Shown here: one piece after another, positions 38,011 to 47,606 of the stretch
How the letters are laid out: the number at the start of each line of letters is the position of its first letter
How positions within the stretch are numbered: the stretch's first letter is position 1
DNA from: Aquipseudomonas ullengensis
Lineage (GTDB): Bacteria; Pseudomonadota; Gammaproteobacteria; Pseudomonadales; Pseudomonadaceae
NCBI RefSeq assembly: GCF_014174475.1
Contig: NZ_JACJUD010000003.1
Coordinates: 62,001-126,000, forward strand
DNA length: 64,000 bases
Direction: 5' to 3'
The notes under the pieces: model-generated
The model's input: only the letters and a program-made list of their open reading frames with translations
Told to the model about the DNA's origin: nothing
The model's database searches: none
Program-made: the position numbers and the translations under genes

Positions 38011-38923
38011 ATGTTCGAACTGCTGCACGAAATGAGCTGGGCAACTGCCGTTGCGCAGCCCCGAGCTGACCCAGTTGGCAAACGCCTTCACCTGGCTCGG
38101 CTATGGCACCTTCCTGCTGTTTGCCATCCCCATCGGTTACTGGGGCTGGAACAAGCACAGTTTCTTCCGCTTGCTGCTGTTGATTGGTATCTCCGCCTGG
38201 CTCAACGCCTTGTTCAAGGACATCTTCCAGGACCCGCGCCCGCCGCTGGCGCTGCGCCTCGATGACCGCGTGGGCGCCAGCTACGGACTACCCAGTGGCC
38301 ATGCGCAGCTGGCGGTGGTGCTGTGGCTGGGGTTGGCGTATGAGGTGCGGCGATTGTGGCTGACGCTGCTGTGTACGCTGATCTGCCTGGGCGTGTGCCT
38401 GAGCCGGCTGTACCTCGCCGCCCATGATGTTGAGGATGTGCTGGTCGGCGCGCTGCTCGGCGGCGCCACCCTGCTGATCTTTGCGAGGCTCAGGGGGCTT
38501 GCCTGGTGGCCGGAGGCCCATGTTGGCTGGCACGTGCTCAGCATTGTGCTGGTCGGCGCGGCGAGCCTGGCGTTGTGGCCGGGTGAGGCGCCGGACTATG
38601 TGCCGCTGTTCGTCGGCCTGCTGGTCGGTGCTGTGGTTGGCTGGCGTGTCGAGAAACGGTTGCTCGATTTCAGCGCTGGCGTGGTGCTCTGGCGGCGCGT
38701 GCTGGCAGCTGTGCTGGGGGCGCTGGGTTTCATCCTGCTGCAGAAGCTGCTCAAGGTGCTGGAGTTGCAGCTCGGCCTGCAGCCCATGGCCTGGCAGGTG
38801 CTGCGCGGCGTGCTGATGGGGTTGTTCGTGACCCTGGCGATGCCCTGGCTGCTGGTCCGCATGCGTGTGCTGGTTACGCGCACGGCATGCGCGCCTCGCG
38901 GCGAAGCCGTGGCCGCGGAGTAG
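38011..38923 (+). pseudogene. PAP2-family membrane phosphatase, probable one-base frameshift near 38050
   Basis: The open frame from 38051 gives 290 residues with all PAP2 motifs: KDIFQDPRP (56-64), PSGH (81-84) and SRLYLAAHDVED (118-129), plus about eight membrane helices. Just upstream, a natural N-terminus MFELLHEMSWATA starts at the ATG at 38011 but is in another frame. Removing one base near 38050 joins it to LRSPELTQLANAF, giving an unbroken protein. So either an insertion has broken the gene, a sequencing error is present, or translation restarts at the TTG at 38051. If active it would dephosphorylate a lipid or isoprenyl phosphate, in keeping with the neighbouring ispA. Confidence 0.7.
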
Positions 38924-38943
38924 CTCGGTAGGGGCGCACCATG

Positions 38944-38973
38944 AAAAACGCCGGGTCGATGCCCGGCGTTTTT
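38944..38973. terminator. Bidirectional intrinsic terminator
   Basis: AAAAACGCCGGG, loop TCGATG, CCCGGCGTTTTT. It lies between the convergent PAP2 and ispA genes. Confidence 0.94.
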
Positions 38974-38987
38974 CATGGAGGACAGGC

Positions 38988-39875
38988 TTAGCTGCGGCGC
39001 TCGACGATATAACGCGCCAGCTCGCGCAGCGGTTCGGCGCTGTTGCCGAACGGGCGCAGGGCGTGCAGCGCCTGGTCGCGCAGTTCCAGGGCGTAGGCCT
39101 TGGCGGCGTCGAGGCCGAGCAGGGCGGGGTAGGTCGGCTTGTGGTTGGCTTCGTCCTTGCCCTGGGTCTTGCCCAGGGTGGCAGTGTCGCTTTCCACGTC
39201 GAGGATGTCGTCCTGCACCTGGAACGCCAGGCCGATGGCCCGCGCGTACTGTTGCAGCGAGCGCAGCGCGGCCTCGTCGGCGTTGCCGCTGGCCAGGGCG
39301 CCGAGCTGCACGCTGGCTTCGATCAGGGCGCCGGTCTTGTGCCGGTGCATCACTTCCAGGGCTTTCTGGTCGAGCTGCTGGCCGACCGAACCGAGGTCGA
39401 TGGCCTGGCCGCCGACCATTCCGGCCGGGCCGGCGGCGCGTGCCAGGCCCATGACCATGGACAGGCGCAGGTCAGCGTCCTGCGGGTTGCGGCGGGCGTC
39501 GGCGAGCACTTCGAAGGCCAGGCTTTGCAGGCCGTCGCCGGCGAGGATGGCGCAGGCCTCGTCGAAGGCTTTGTGGGTGGTCGGCTGGCCGCGGCGCAGG
39601 TCGTCGTCGTCCATGGCCGGCAAGTCGTCGTGCACCAGCGAGTAGGCGTGGATCAGCTCCACGGCGCAGGCGGCGCCATCGGCCCGTTCAAGGTCGCCGT
39701 CGAGGGCTTCGCAGGCGGCGTAGACCAGCAGCGGGCGTACGCGCTTACCCCCGTTGACCACGCTGTAGCGCATGGCCTGGTAGAGGCGCGCCAGTTCGCT
39801 GCGCGGCGCGTCGAAGAGGCTGTCCAGGGCCGCGTCGACCCGGGTCTGGCAGCGTTGCTGGTAGGCGCCGATCAT
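38988..39875 (-). CDS. ispA: Farnesyl diphosphate synthase
   Basis: 295 residues. First aspartate-rich motif [17 protein letters not shown] near 85-101 and second DDILDVE (with QVQ before it). [13 protein letters not shown] is the isopentenyl-site lysine region. It makes farnesyl diphosphate from isoprene units. It overlaps xseB by four bases (ATGA). With dxs on the same strand it is part of the isoprenoid cluster. Confidence 0.96.
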   Translation of the reverse strand: MIGAYQQRCQTRVDAALDSLFDAPRSELARLYQAMRYSVVNGGKRVRPLLVYAACEALDGDLERADGAACAVELIHAYSLVHDDLPAMDDDDLRRGQPTTHKAFDEACAILAGDGLQSLAFEVLADARRNPQDADLRLSMVMGLARAAGPAGMVGGQAIDLGSVGQQLDQKALEVMHRHKTGALIEASVQLGALASGNADEAALRSLQQYARAIGLAFQVQDDILDVESDTATLGKTQGKDEANHKPTYPALLGLDAAKAYALELRDQALHALRPFGNSAEPLRELARYIVERRS

Positions 39876-40114
39876 GCCTGGTCGTCCGCGTCGAAGGGGG
39901 CTTCCTCCAGCTCGCCGTCGCGTTCCAGCAGCACTTGTACCTTCTGCTCGGCCTGGGCCAGGGCGGACTGGCAGTCGCGAGTCAGGCGGATGCCCTGCTC
40001 GAAGGCGCTCAGCGAGTCTTCCAGCGACAGCTCGCCACCTTCCAGGCGCTCGACCAGTTGTTGCAGATCGGCAAGGGATTGTTCGAAGTCGACGGCGGCT
40101 TTCTTGCGGGCCAT
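39872..40114 (-). CDS. xseB: Exodeoxyribonuclease VII small subunit
   Basis: 80 residues from the ATG at 40114, normal for the family. Typical coiled sequence: [52 protein letters not shown]. It binds XseA, encoded elsewhere. The ATG of ispA overlaps its stop. Confidence 0.95.
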   Translation of the reverse strand: MARKKAAVDFEQSLADLQQLVERLEGGELSLEDSLSAFEQGIRLTRDCQSALAQAEQKVQVLLERDGELEEAPFDADDQA

Positions 40115-40186
40115 GGCGGGCTGTCTCGGTGCAGGTGAAACGGGAGCGGCACCAGCGGTACCGCGCAAAAGATCAGCAGGTGCAGC

Positions 40187-40888
40187 TCAGAAACGCAGCA
40201 CTTCACCGCCATTGCGGGGCGGCGAGAGCCTGGGGATTTCCTGGTTTTTCGGTTTGCTCGGGCGAACGGGCGGCGGGGTTGGCTTGCTCGCTTCGGCAAT
40301 CGGCTGGTTGCGCAGCGGCTCGATGGCATCGCCCAGCAGTTGCACCAACTGGCGCAGCAGGCGGCTCTGCGCCTGAACCTGGTCGGCGGCGCTGCCATCA
40401 TGGGGCTCCTGCAGGCGCACCAGACGGCTGTCGCGCAGCTGTCCGCTACGGTCGAGCAGGCGCCACTGGGCTTCCAGCACGGCCGGATGATCGGGGCCGG
40501 AATCCAGGCGACTGACGTTCAGCAGTACTTGTACGTCGGGGGTGAAGCCACTGTGGGCCGGGGCCAGCACCAGGCGCTGGCTGTCCAGGCGCGCGGCCAG
40601 CTGGCGCAGCAGGACCTGGTCGATATCGGCGGCCAGGCTGCCGGCCCAGCGCGCATCGTCGGCAGGCACCAGGCTGCCGTCGGTCTGGCGCTGGAGGAAG
40701 GCTTCACGCTGCAGGTAGTCGGCAATCAGCACCGGGCCGAGCAGTACGGCCAGGCCCTGGGCCTGCTTGGGAACGCCGGGGCTGCCGGCATCCAGTTGGT
40801 ACAGCGGTACCGGTTTATGCGCCGTGCAACCGACCAGGCCAAGCAGGCCGGACAGCAGCAAAACAACGGGAAGGCGCAGCACAGTCAT
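40187..40888 (-). CDS. PqiC-family ABC-type transport auxiliary lipoprotein
   Basis: 233 residues. Lipobox LVGC with C21 after a hydrophobic signal. PLYQLDAGSP then GPVLIADYLQREAFLQR and GSLAADIDQVLLRQLAARLDS fit the PqiC/DUF330 domain. The C-terminus is proline-rich and disordered (KPTPPPVRPSKPKNQE). PqiC proteins serve MCE-type lipid-transport systems at the outer membrane, but no pqiA/pqiB gene is near, so it may be an orphan. This gene marks the junction between the PA4042-like and PA4964-like blocks. Confidence 0.75.
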   Translation of the reverse strand: MTVLRLPVVLLLSGLLGLVGCTAHKPVPLYQLDAGSPGVPKQAQGLAVLLGPVLIADYLQREAFLQRQTDGSLVPADDARWAGSLAADIDQVLLRQLAARLDSQRLVLAPAHSGFTPDVQVLLNVSRLDSGPDHPAVLEAQWRLLDRSGQLRDSRLVRLQEPHDGSAADQVQAQSRLLRQLVQLLGDAIEPLRNQPIAEASKPTPPPVRPSKPKNQEIPRLSPPRNGGEVLRF

Positions 40889-41068
40889 TCATTTCACCCT
40901 GGTAGTTCCGGCAAGCGGCCGGCATTGATACACGGTGCAGGCGTGCAACCTGCGGCCGCCTATCATCCGTCAAAGTGCCCTCGGACTCCAGCCCGAAGCG
41001 CCCTGCGGGGCTCTGGCGCCTGGTCGCAAGCGAGTGTTTGTGCGTGTGTCAGGCAGTAGGAGCATGGT

Positions 41069-41133
41069 GTAGGAGCGAGCTCTGCTCGCGAAGCCGACGA
41101 CGCAAGAGCTTCGCGAGCAGAGCTCGCTCCTAC
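41069..41133. repeat. REP-type palindrome, family 2
   Basis: Arms GTAGGAGCGAGCTCTGCTCG and the reverse complement ending GAGCTCGCTCCTAC. Lies between pqiC-like and parC. Confidence 0.9.
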
Positions 41134-41191
41134 AAAGACAAACGCCGCGTTCCCGGTAAGGAGGCGCGGCGTTGTCCAGGCTTCTGCAGGA

Positions 41192-43450
41192 TCAGCTCGG
41201 GCTTTCCACCAGCAGCGTGTCGACCCGCTGGAAGCCGCGCGGCAGCTTGTTGCCACGGCGTCCACGCTCGCCCTTGTAATGCTCCAGGTCGTCCGGCTTG
41301 AGCGACAGGGTGCGCTTGCCAGCCTGCAGCACCAGGGTGCTGCCTGCGGGCAGCACGGCGAGGTCGGTGAGGTATTCCTCGCGGCTGGCGACGCGGTCAC
41401 CGGGGATGCCGATGATCTTGTTGCCCTTGCCTTTGCCCAGTTGCGGCAGGTCGGCGACCTTGAACAGCAGCAGGCGGCCTTCGGTGGTCACCGCGGCCAG
41501 CCAGTCTTCCTCACGGTTGGCCACCGGCTTGGGCGGTACTACCAGGGCGCCGGTGGGCAGGGTCAGCAGGGTCTTGCCGGCCTTGTTCTTGGCCTGCAGG
41601 TCCTCGCCCTTGACCACGAAGCCGTAGCCGGCGTCCGAGGCGATCACGTACAGCGCGTTGTCGTCGGGCAGCAGCACGCAGTCGAAGGTCGCGCCCGGTG
41701 GCGGTTGCAGGCGACCGGTGAGCGGTTCGCCCTGGCCGCGTGCCGAGGGCAGCGTGTGGGCGGCCAGCGAGTAGCTGCGCCCGGTCGAGTCGATAAACAC
41801 GGCGAACTGGTTCGAGCGCCCCGGTGCAGAGGTCTTGAAGCCGTCGCCGGCCTTGTACGACAGGCCGGTGGCGTCGATGTCGTGGCCCTTGGCGCAGCGC
41901 ACCCAGCCTTTTTCCGAGAGCACCACGGTGACCGGTTCGGTCGGCATCAGCTCGTTTTCGCTGAGGGCCTTGGCTTCGGCGCGGGCGACGATCGGCGAGC
42001 GGCGGTCATCACCGTACTTCTCGGCGTCGTCGAGGATTTCCTGGCGCACCAGCTTTTTCAGCTTGGTTTCGCTGCCGAGCAGGGCCAGCAGCTTGGCGCG
42101 TTCCTTGGCCAGCTCGTCCTGCTCGCCACGGATTTTCATCTCTTCCAGGCGGGCCAGCTGGCGCAGGCGGGTGTCGAGGATGTAGTCGGCCTGGATGTCG
42201 GTGAGGCCGAAGCGCTCCATCAGCACCGGCTTGGGCTGATCCTCGGTGCGGATGATGTGGATCACTTCATCCAGGTTGAGGAAGGCGGTGAGCAAACCTT
42301 CCAACAGGTGCAGGCGCTTCTCGACCTTGTCCAGGCGGAACTGCAGGCGACGGCGCACGGTGTTGACGCGGTACACCAGCCACTCGGTGAGCAGGGTGCG
42401 CAGGTCTTTCACCGACGGCTTGCCGTCGAGGCCGATGACGTTGGTGTTGACCCGGTAGCTGGACTCCAGCTCGGTGGTGGCGAACAGGTGCTGCATCAGC
42501 TCGTCGGCATCCACGCGGTTGGAGCGCGGGATGATGACGATGCGGCAGGGGTGCTCATGGTCCGACTCGTCGCGCAGGTCGGCGACCATCGGTAGCTTCT
42601 TCGCCTGCATCTGCGCGGCGATCTGTTCCAGCACCTTGGCGCCGGAAACCTGGTGCGGCAGGGCGGTGACCACGATGTCGCCGTCCTCGACGCGGTACAC
42701 GGCGCGCATGCGCACCGAGCCCTTGCCGGTTTCGTAGATCTTCAGCAGGTCGGCGCGCGGGGTGATGACTTCCGCCTCGGTGGGGAAGTCCGGGCCGAGG
42801 ATGTGTTCGCACAGCTGCTCGACCGTGGCGCTCGGCTCGTCGAGCAGGCGCACGCAGGCGGCGGCGACTTCACGCAGGTTGTGCGGCGGCACGTCGGTGG
42901 CCATGCCCACGGCGATGCCGGTGGTGCCGTTGAGCAGGATGTTCGGCAGGCGCGCCGGCAGGGTGGCCGGCTCGTCGAGGGTGCCGTCGAAGTTCGGCAC
43001 CCAGTCCACCGTGCCCTGGCCCAGTTCGGTCAGCAGCACTTCCGAGTAGCGCGATAGGCGCGCCTCGGTGTAACGCATGGCGGCGAAGGATTTCGGATCG
43101 TCCGGCGCACCCCAGTTGCCCTGGCCGTCGACCAGGGTGTAGCGGTAGCTGAACGGCTGGGCCATCAGCACCATGGCTTCGTAGCAGGCGCTGTCGCCGT
43201 GCGGGTGGAACTTGCCGAGCACGTCACCGACGGTACGCGCCGATTTCTTGTGCTTGGAGTCGGCGTCCAGGCCCAGCTCGCTCATCGCATAGACGATGCG
43301 CCGTTGCACCGGCTTGAGGCCGTCGCCGATGTGCGGCAGGGCGCGGTCCATGATCACGTACATGGAGTAGTTGAGATAAGCCTGCTCGGTGAAGTCGGCG
43401 AGGGAGCGCCGCTCCACGCCGTCCAGGCTCAAATCGAGGATGTCGCTCAT
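41192..43450 (-). CDS. parC: DNA topoisomerase IV subunit A
   Basis: 752 residues, normal length. It has the GyrA/ParC winged-helix and tower ([26 protein letters not shown]; the [12 protein letters not shown] tyrosine region), with the [13 protein letters not shown] segment of the quinolone-resistance region in its wild-type form. A C-terminal beta-propeller follows. It decatenates daughter chromosomes with ParE, encoded at 45007. The two topoisomerase genes are on the same strand, with two small envelope-protein genes between them. Confidence 0.97.
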   Translation of the reverse strand: MSDILDLSLDGVERRSLADFTEQAYLNYSMYVIMDRALPHIGDGLKPVQRRIVYAMSELGLDADSKHKKSARTVGDVLGKFHPHGDSACYEAMVLMAQPFSYRYTLVDGQGNWGAPDDPKSFAAMRYTEARLSRYSEVLLTELGQGTVDWVPNFDGTLDEPATLPARLPNILLNGTTGIAVGMATDVPPHNLREVAAACVRLLDEPSATVEQLCEHILGPDFPTEAEVITPRADLLKIYETGKGSVRMRAVYRVEDGDIVVTALPHQVSGAKVLEQIAAQMQAKKLPMVADLRDESDHEHPCRIVIIPRSNRVDADELMQHLFATTELESSYRVNTNVIGLDGKPSVKDLRTLLTEWLVYRVNTVRRRLQFRLDKVEKRLHLLEGLLTAFLNLDEVIHIIRTEDQPKPVLMERFGLTDIQADYILDTRLRQLARLEEMKIRGEQDELAKERAKLLALLGSETKLKKLVRQEILDDAEKYGDDRRSPIVARAEAKALSENELMPTEPVTVVLSEKGWVRCAKGHDIDATGLSYKAGDGFKTSAPGRSNQFAVFIDSTGRSYSLAAHTLPSARGQGEPLTGRLQPPPGATFDCVLLPDDNALYVIASDAGYGFVVKGEDLQAKNKAGKTLLTLPTGALVVPPKPVANREEDWLAAVTTEGRLLLFKVADLPQLGKGKGNKIIGIPGDRVASREEYLTDLAVLPAGSTLVLQAGKRTLSLKPDDLEHYKGERGRRGNKLPRGFQRVDTLLVESPS

Positions 43451-43487
43451 GCGTGCCTCATTGCCAAAGTGGTCATTGCGAAAAGGG

Positions 43488-44018
43488 TCATTTCAGGGAA
43501 GTCGTCTGGCGCAGCACCAGGGTGCCGTCGCGCTGGGTGAATTCGAGTTGCTTGAGGGCGCTCATGCCGAGCAGCACCTCGTCGCCATCCATGCCGGGGG
43601 TGATCAGCGCCGCCACGTCGTGCAACTGGATCTCGCCGAGCTGCAGGCTGGTCAGGTGCGTGCGGTAGCCGGTGGACAGGCCGTTGGCGGTCTTCAGGGT
43701 GACCGGCGCACCGCGCGTGAGGCCCAGGCGCTTGGCCAGGTCAGCGGGGATCGCCACGGCGCTGGCACCGGTGTCGAGGAGGAAGGTCACGGTTTGCCCG
43801 TCGATCTGCCCGTCCAGCAGGTAATGACCGCCGCGGCCGCTGGCCAGGCGCACTTCGATGAAGCCTTCGCCATGCATCGATTGCGGCTGCTGGTTGGGGT
43901 TGGCGCGGCGCTCTTCCCAGTTGCCGAACCAATAGGTGGCCAGCGCCAGGGCGGCGATCCAGGCGCAAATCAGCATCACGCGGCCGGCGCGCTGGCCGGC
44001 AGGTGGCGTGTCGCTCAT
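43488..44018 (-). CDS. Membrane-anchored retropepsin-like aspartyl protease (TIGR02281 type)
   Basis: 176 residues. An N-terminal transmembrane segment ([19 protein letters not shown]) acts as an anchor. The protease domain has [12 protein letters not shown] (D82) and [10 protein letters not shown]. It is a paralogue of the secreted protease at 26448, likely a membrane-tethered periplasmic enzyme. It overlaps the 44015 gene by four bases. Function unknown; conserved between parC and parE in Pseudomonas. Confidence 0.88.
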   Translation of the reverse strand: MSDTPPAGQRAGRVMLICAWIAALALATYWFGNWEERRANPNQQPQSMHGEGFIEVRLASGRGGHYLLDGQIDGQTVTFLLDTGASAVAIPADLAKRLGLTRGAPVTLKTANGLSTGYRTHLTSLQLGEIQLHDVAALITPGMDGDEVLLGMSALKQLEFTQRDGTLVLRQTTSLK

Positions 44019-45010
44019 GGCGCGCTCCAGCCGCCCTTGGGCGCAGCGAAATGCCAGATCAGTGGGCGCTCTTCTCCGTCATCGCGGTGTGCATCACCGT
44101 TGTCCACGCCAAGCCAGGCGCCGTCGGCATCCAGCCACAGCGCTTCGGCCACGCCGAAGGGGCCGGAGTAGCGACGGGCATCGGCGAGGGCTGCGGCGGC
44201 GAACGACCAGCATTTCTCCACCTTGCCGGCGTTGAGGTCGCGCCGGCAGATGCGATGGGCGGCGCGCTCCAGGGTGAACAGTTTCTCTTTGAAGAAGTGC
44301 ACGTCGGAGAAGTCCCGCGGCAGGCTGATACCGCTGTTCGGCTCGGCCACCGAGGGTTCCTTGCCGGCTTGCGACAGCAGCACGCAGCCGCCGCTGCAGG
44401 TCCAGCTGCTGTTCGGCTTGTGCAGCACCAGCAAGCCCCGGCGCTCGCGCTCGGCGGCCAGCCACAGGCGTTTGCCATCCGGGGCGATGCTGACGCCTTC
44501 GAGCTGGGCGTTGTAGTGCAGCAACATGCCGCTGGCCCGCGCCTGGCGTACCAGGTTGCCCGGCAGGTTGAGCCATTCGGCCTGGCCGCCCGGGGTCACC
44601 TGCAGCACGGCGGCATGGGCCTCGCTGGCCAGGTAACGATTGCCCAGGCTGTCGCAGCTCAGGCCCTCGAAGTCCATGTCGGCGCCACGCAGGATGTTGG
44701 CCGCCCAGGTGCGCATGCGCAGGCCCCAGGGCAATCCGCTGGCTGGCGGTGGTGGCACGTCGAAGTGTTCGGCTTCGGCCGTCCAGGCAGTGTCCTGTGG
44801 TTGCAGGCGATAAAGGCGGTTGTCGTCATGATCGGACACCGCCTGCCATTCGTTGCCACAGCGGCTGAGGCCGGACAGGTTGCCGCTGGGCATACCGTCG
44901 ATCGGGTGCTCGGCGAGCAGTTTCAGCTCGACCGGCACGGCGATGGGCGCCTCGGCGGCATACAGGGCACTGCTGAACAACACACCCGCGAGGGCGGCAC
45001 TCAGCCTCAC
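44015..45010 (-). CDS. Esterase-like phytase-domain protein
   Basis: 331 residues with an N-terminal signal (RLSAALAGVLFSSALYAAEAP). The beta-propeller-like domain shows ELKLLAEHPIDGMPSGNLSGLSR, DNRLYRLQPQD, LEGVSIAPDGKRLWLAAERE and the end FGVAEALWLDADGAWLGVDN, the pattern called phytase-like esterase-type in family databases. No enzyme activity is established here. It overlaps both parE and the protease gene at its ends, so the set is co-transcribed. Confidence 0.8.
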   Translation of the reverse strand: MRLSAALAGVLFSSALYAAEAPIAVPVELKLLAEHPIDGMPSGNLSGLSRCGNEWQAVSDHDDNRLYRLQPQDTAWTAEAEHFDVPPPPASGLPWGLRMRTWAANILRGADMDFEGLSCDSLGNRYLASEAHAAVLQVTPGGQAEWLNLPGNLVRQARASGMLLHYNAQLEGVSIAPDGKRLWLAAERERRGLLVLHKPNSSWTCSGGCVLLSQAGKEPSVAEPNSGISLPRDFSDVHFFKEKLFTLERAAHRICRRDLNAGKVEKCWSFAAAALADARRYSGPFGVAEALWLDADGAWLGVDNGDAHRDDGEERPLIWHFAAPKGGWSAP

Positions 45011-46905
45011 GCCAGAACCTCGGCCAGGTTGCCTTTCGACTCCAGCCAGCTCTTGCGGTCGCCGGCACGCTTCTTCGCCAGCAACATGTCCATGATCTCG
45101 ATCGTGCCCTCGAAGTCTTCCAGGGTCAGTTGCACCAGGCGCCGGGTGTTGGGGTCCATGGTGGTTTCGCGCAGCTGCGGCGGGTTCATCTCACCGAGAC
45201 CTTTGAAGCGGGTGACCTGCGGCTTGCCGCGGCGTTTCTCGGCGACCAGGCGATCGAGGATGCCATCGCGCTCGGCATCGTCGAGGGCGTAGAAGATCTC
45301 CTTGCCCAGGTCGATGCGGTACAGCGGCGGCATGGCGACGTAGACGTGGCCGGCATCCACCAGCGGGCGGAAGTGGCGCACGAACAGCGCGCAGATCAGG
45401 GTGGCGATGTGCAAGCCGTCGGAGTCGGCGTCGGCGAGGATGCACACCTTGCCGTAGCGCAGCTCGCCAAGATCGGCCGAGCCCGGATCGACGCCGATGG
45501 CCACGGCGATGTTGTGCACTTCCTGGCTGGCCAGCACTTCGCCGCCGTCGACTTCCCAGGTGTTGAGGATCTTGCCGCGCAGCGGCAGGATCGCCTGGAA
45601 TTCCTTATCGCGCGCCTGCTTGGCCGAACCGCCGGCGGAGTCACCTTCGACCAGAAACAGTTCGGAACGCATCGGGTCCTGGCCGGCGCAGTCAGCCAGC
45701 TTGCCGGGCAGCGCCGGGCCCTGGGTGATCTTCTTGCGCTCGACCTTCTTGCTCGCCTTGAGGCGGCGCCCGGCGTTGTTGATCGCCAGTTCGGCCAGGG
45801 CCAGGCCCATTTCCGGGTGGGTGTTGAGCCACAGGCTGAAGGCGTCTTTCACCACGCCGGAGACGAAGGCTGCGGCCTCGCGCGAGGACAGGCGCTCCTT
45901 GGTCTGCCCGGAGAATTGCGGCTCCTGCATCTTCATCGAGAGGACGAAGGCGATGCGCTCCCAGACGTCTTCCGGGGCCAGCTTGACGCCGCGCGGCAGC
46001 AGGTTGCGGAACTCGCAGAACTCGCGCATGGCGTCGAGCAGGCCCTGGCGCAGGCCGTTGACGTGGGTGCCGCCCTGGGCGGTTGGGATCAGGTTGACGT
46101 AGCTTTCCTGCACGCTTTCGCCGCCCTCGGGCAGCCACAGCAGGGCCCAGTCGACCGCTTCCTTGTTGCCGGCGAGGCTACCGACGAAGGGCTCCTCGGG
46201 CAGGCGCAGGTGTTCGCTGACCGAGTCGGCCAGGTAGGAGCGCAGGCCGTCCTCGTAGTGCCACTCGACTTTCTCGCCGCTGGCCTTGTCCTCGAAACTC
46301 ACGGCCAGGCCCGGGCAGAGCACGGCCTTGGCTTTGAGCACGTGCTTGAGGCGGCTGACCGAGAACTTGAAGCTGTCGAAATATTTGGGGTCCGGCCAGA
46401 AATGCACGCTGGTGCCGGTGTTGCGCTTGCCCACGCTGCCGACCACGGCCAGGTCGCTGGCCTTGAAGCCGTCGGCGAAGCTCATCTGGTACTCGTTGCC
46501 GTCGCGCTTGACGGTGATGATCACCTGGGTCGACAGCGCGTTGACCACTGAGATGCCCACGCCGTGCAGGCCGCCGGAGAACTGGTAGTTCTTGTTGGAG
46601 AACTTGCCGCCGGCGTGCAGCTTGGTGAGGATCAGCTCGACGCCGGGCACGCCTTCTTCCGGGTGGATGTCCACCGGCATGCCGCGGCCGTCGTCGAGCA
46701 CTTCCAGGGAGTTGTCCTCGTGGAGGATCACCTGGATCGATTTGGCGTGGCCGGCGAGGGCCTCGTCGACGCTGTTGTCGATGACTTCCTGGGCCAGGTG
46801 GTTGGGCCGCGAGGTGTCGGTGTACATGCCCGGGCGCTTGCGCACCGGGTCGAGGCCGGAGAGGACTTCGATGGCATCGGCGTTGTAGGTGTTCTGCTGG
46901 GCCAT
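45007..46905 (-). CDS. parE: DNA topoisomerase IV subunit B
   Basis: 632 residues. GHKL ATPase region with LDDGRGMPVDIHPEEGVPGVE split over the motifs near 70-90, KLHAGGKFSNKNYQFSGGLHGVG, and the TOPRIM-type ELFLVEGDSAGGSAKQ near 418. It partners ParC. Its stop overlaps the next gene start by four bases. Normal length and motifs. Confidence 0.97.
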   Translation of the reverse strand: MAQQNTYNADAIEVLSGLDPVRKRPGMYTDTSRPNHLAQEVIDNSVDEALAGHAKSIQVILHEDNSLEVLDDGRGMPVDIHPEEGVPGVELILTKLHAGGKFSNKNYQFSGGLHGVGISVVNALSTQVIITVKRDGNEYQMSFADGFKASDLAVVGSVGKRNTGTSVHFWPDPKYFDSFKFSVSRLKHVLKAKAVLCPGLAVSFEDKASGEKVEWHYEDGLRSYLADSVSEHLRLPEEPFVGSLAGNKEAVDWALLWLPEGGESVQESYVNLIPTAQGGTHVNGLRQGLLDAMREFCEFRNLLPRGVKLAPEDVWERIAFVLSMKMQEPQFSGQTKERLSSREAAAFVSGVVKDAFSLWLNTHPEMGLALAELAINNAGRRLKASKKVERKKITQGPALPGKLADCAGQDPMRSELFLVEGDSAGGSAKQARDKEFQAILPLRGKILNTWEVDGGEVLASQEVHNIAVAIGVDPGSADLGELRYGKVCILADADSDGLHIATLICALFVRHFRPLVDAGHVYVAMPPLYRIDLGKEIFYALDDAERDGILDRLVAEKRRGKPQVTRFKGLGEMNPPQLRETTMDPNTRRLVQLTLEDFEGTIEIMDMLLAKKRAGDRKSWLESKGNLAEVLA

Positions 46906-46923
46906 GGGGTCTCTAGATCTTCT

Positions 46924-47529
46924 TCAAAGAGTGGAAAAGTCGAAATCGGCCCACCGCGCCGGGGCGAAGCCGGCGAGGGTGAGGATTTCCGCAATACGTG
47001 AGGCGAAGCCTTGGTAGCTGTGGTCGCCGCCTTCCTGGATATCCAGCTGGCAGCCCTGGTAGTAGCGCTCGGCCTGGCGGTAGTCGAGGGTCTCGTCGGC
47101 GCTCTGCAGCCATACATGGTAGCGCTCGGCGTCCTGCGGTGGGGGGACTTCCAGCTCGGCCAGGGCGTCGACGTGGTCCTGGGTCAGTTGCCAGGTTTCG
47201 CCGCTGTAGTGATTGAGCTGTTCGCCCAGGTAGCCGTCGAACAGCCGATGCGGGCTCACCGCAGGGTTGATCAGCAGCGCGCTCAGGCCATGCTGCTCAG
47301 CCAGATAGGTGGCGTAATAGCCGCCCAGCGAACTGCCCACCAATAGCGGCCGGCCCAGCTCGGCGATGGCCGCCTGCAACTGCGCGATGGCCTGGCGTGG
47401 ATGGTGGTGCAGTGCAGGAACCCGCAGGTGCGGGGCAATCCCGCAGCGTTCGGCGACCTGCTGCAGCTGGCTGGCCTTGGTCGAGGTCGGCGAGCTGTTG
47501 AGGCCGTGGATATAAAGGATGCTGGTCAT
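46924..47529 (-). CDS. yqiA: YqiA-family esterase
   Basis: 201 residues of alpha/beta-hydrolase fold. Nucleophile S in LVGSSLGGYYATYLAEQ, then LLINPAVSPHRLFDGYLGEQ, and the final DHSYQGF with the histidine. YqiA hydrolyses short acyl esters or CoA thioesters. It lies 18 bp upstream of parE on the same strand and continues the PA4968-like order. Confidence 0.92.
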   Translation of the reverse strand: MTSILYIHGLNSSPTSTKASQLQQVAERCGIAPHLRVPALHHHPRQAIAQLQAAIAELGRPLLVGSSLGGYYATYLAEQHGLSALLINPAVSPHRLFDGYLGEQLNHYSGETWQLTQDHVDALAELEVPPPQDAERYHVWLQSADETLDYRQAERYYQGCQLDIQEGGDHSYQGFASRIAEILTLAGFAPARWADFDFSTL

Positions 47530-47606
47530 GGGGTGGGGAGGCTACAAGCTGGAGACGGCAGGCTGCAAGCCGTTGACGGGGTGAAGCGCTGCGTGGTGGC
47601 AGTCGG

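Noticed and set aside
37837..38265. A separate small gene in the frame from 37837
   Set aside because: Only its short MFELLHEMSWATA part looks real, and it belongs to the frameshifted PAP2 gene.
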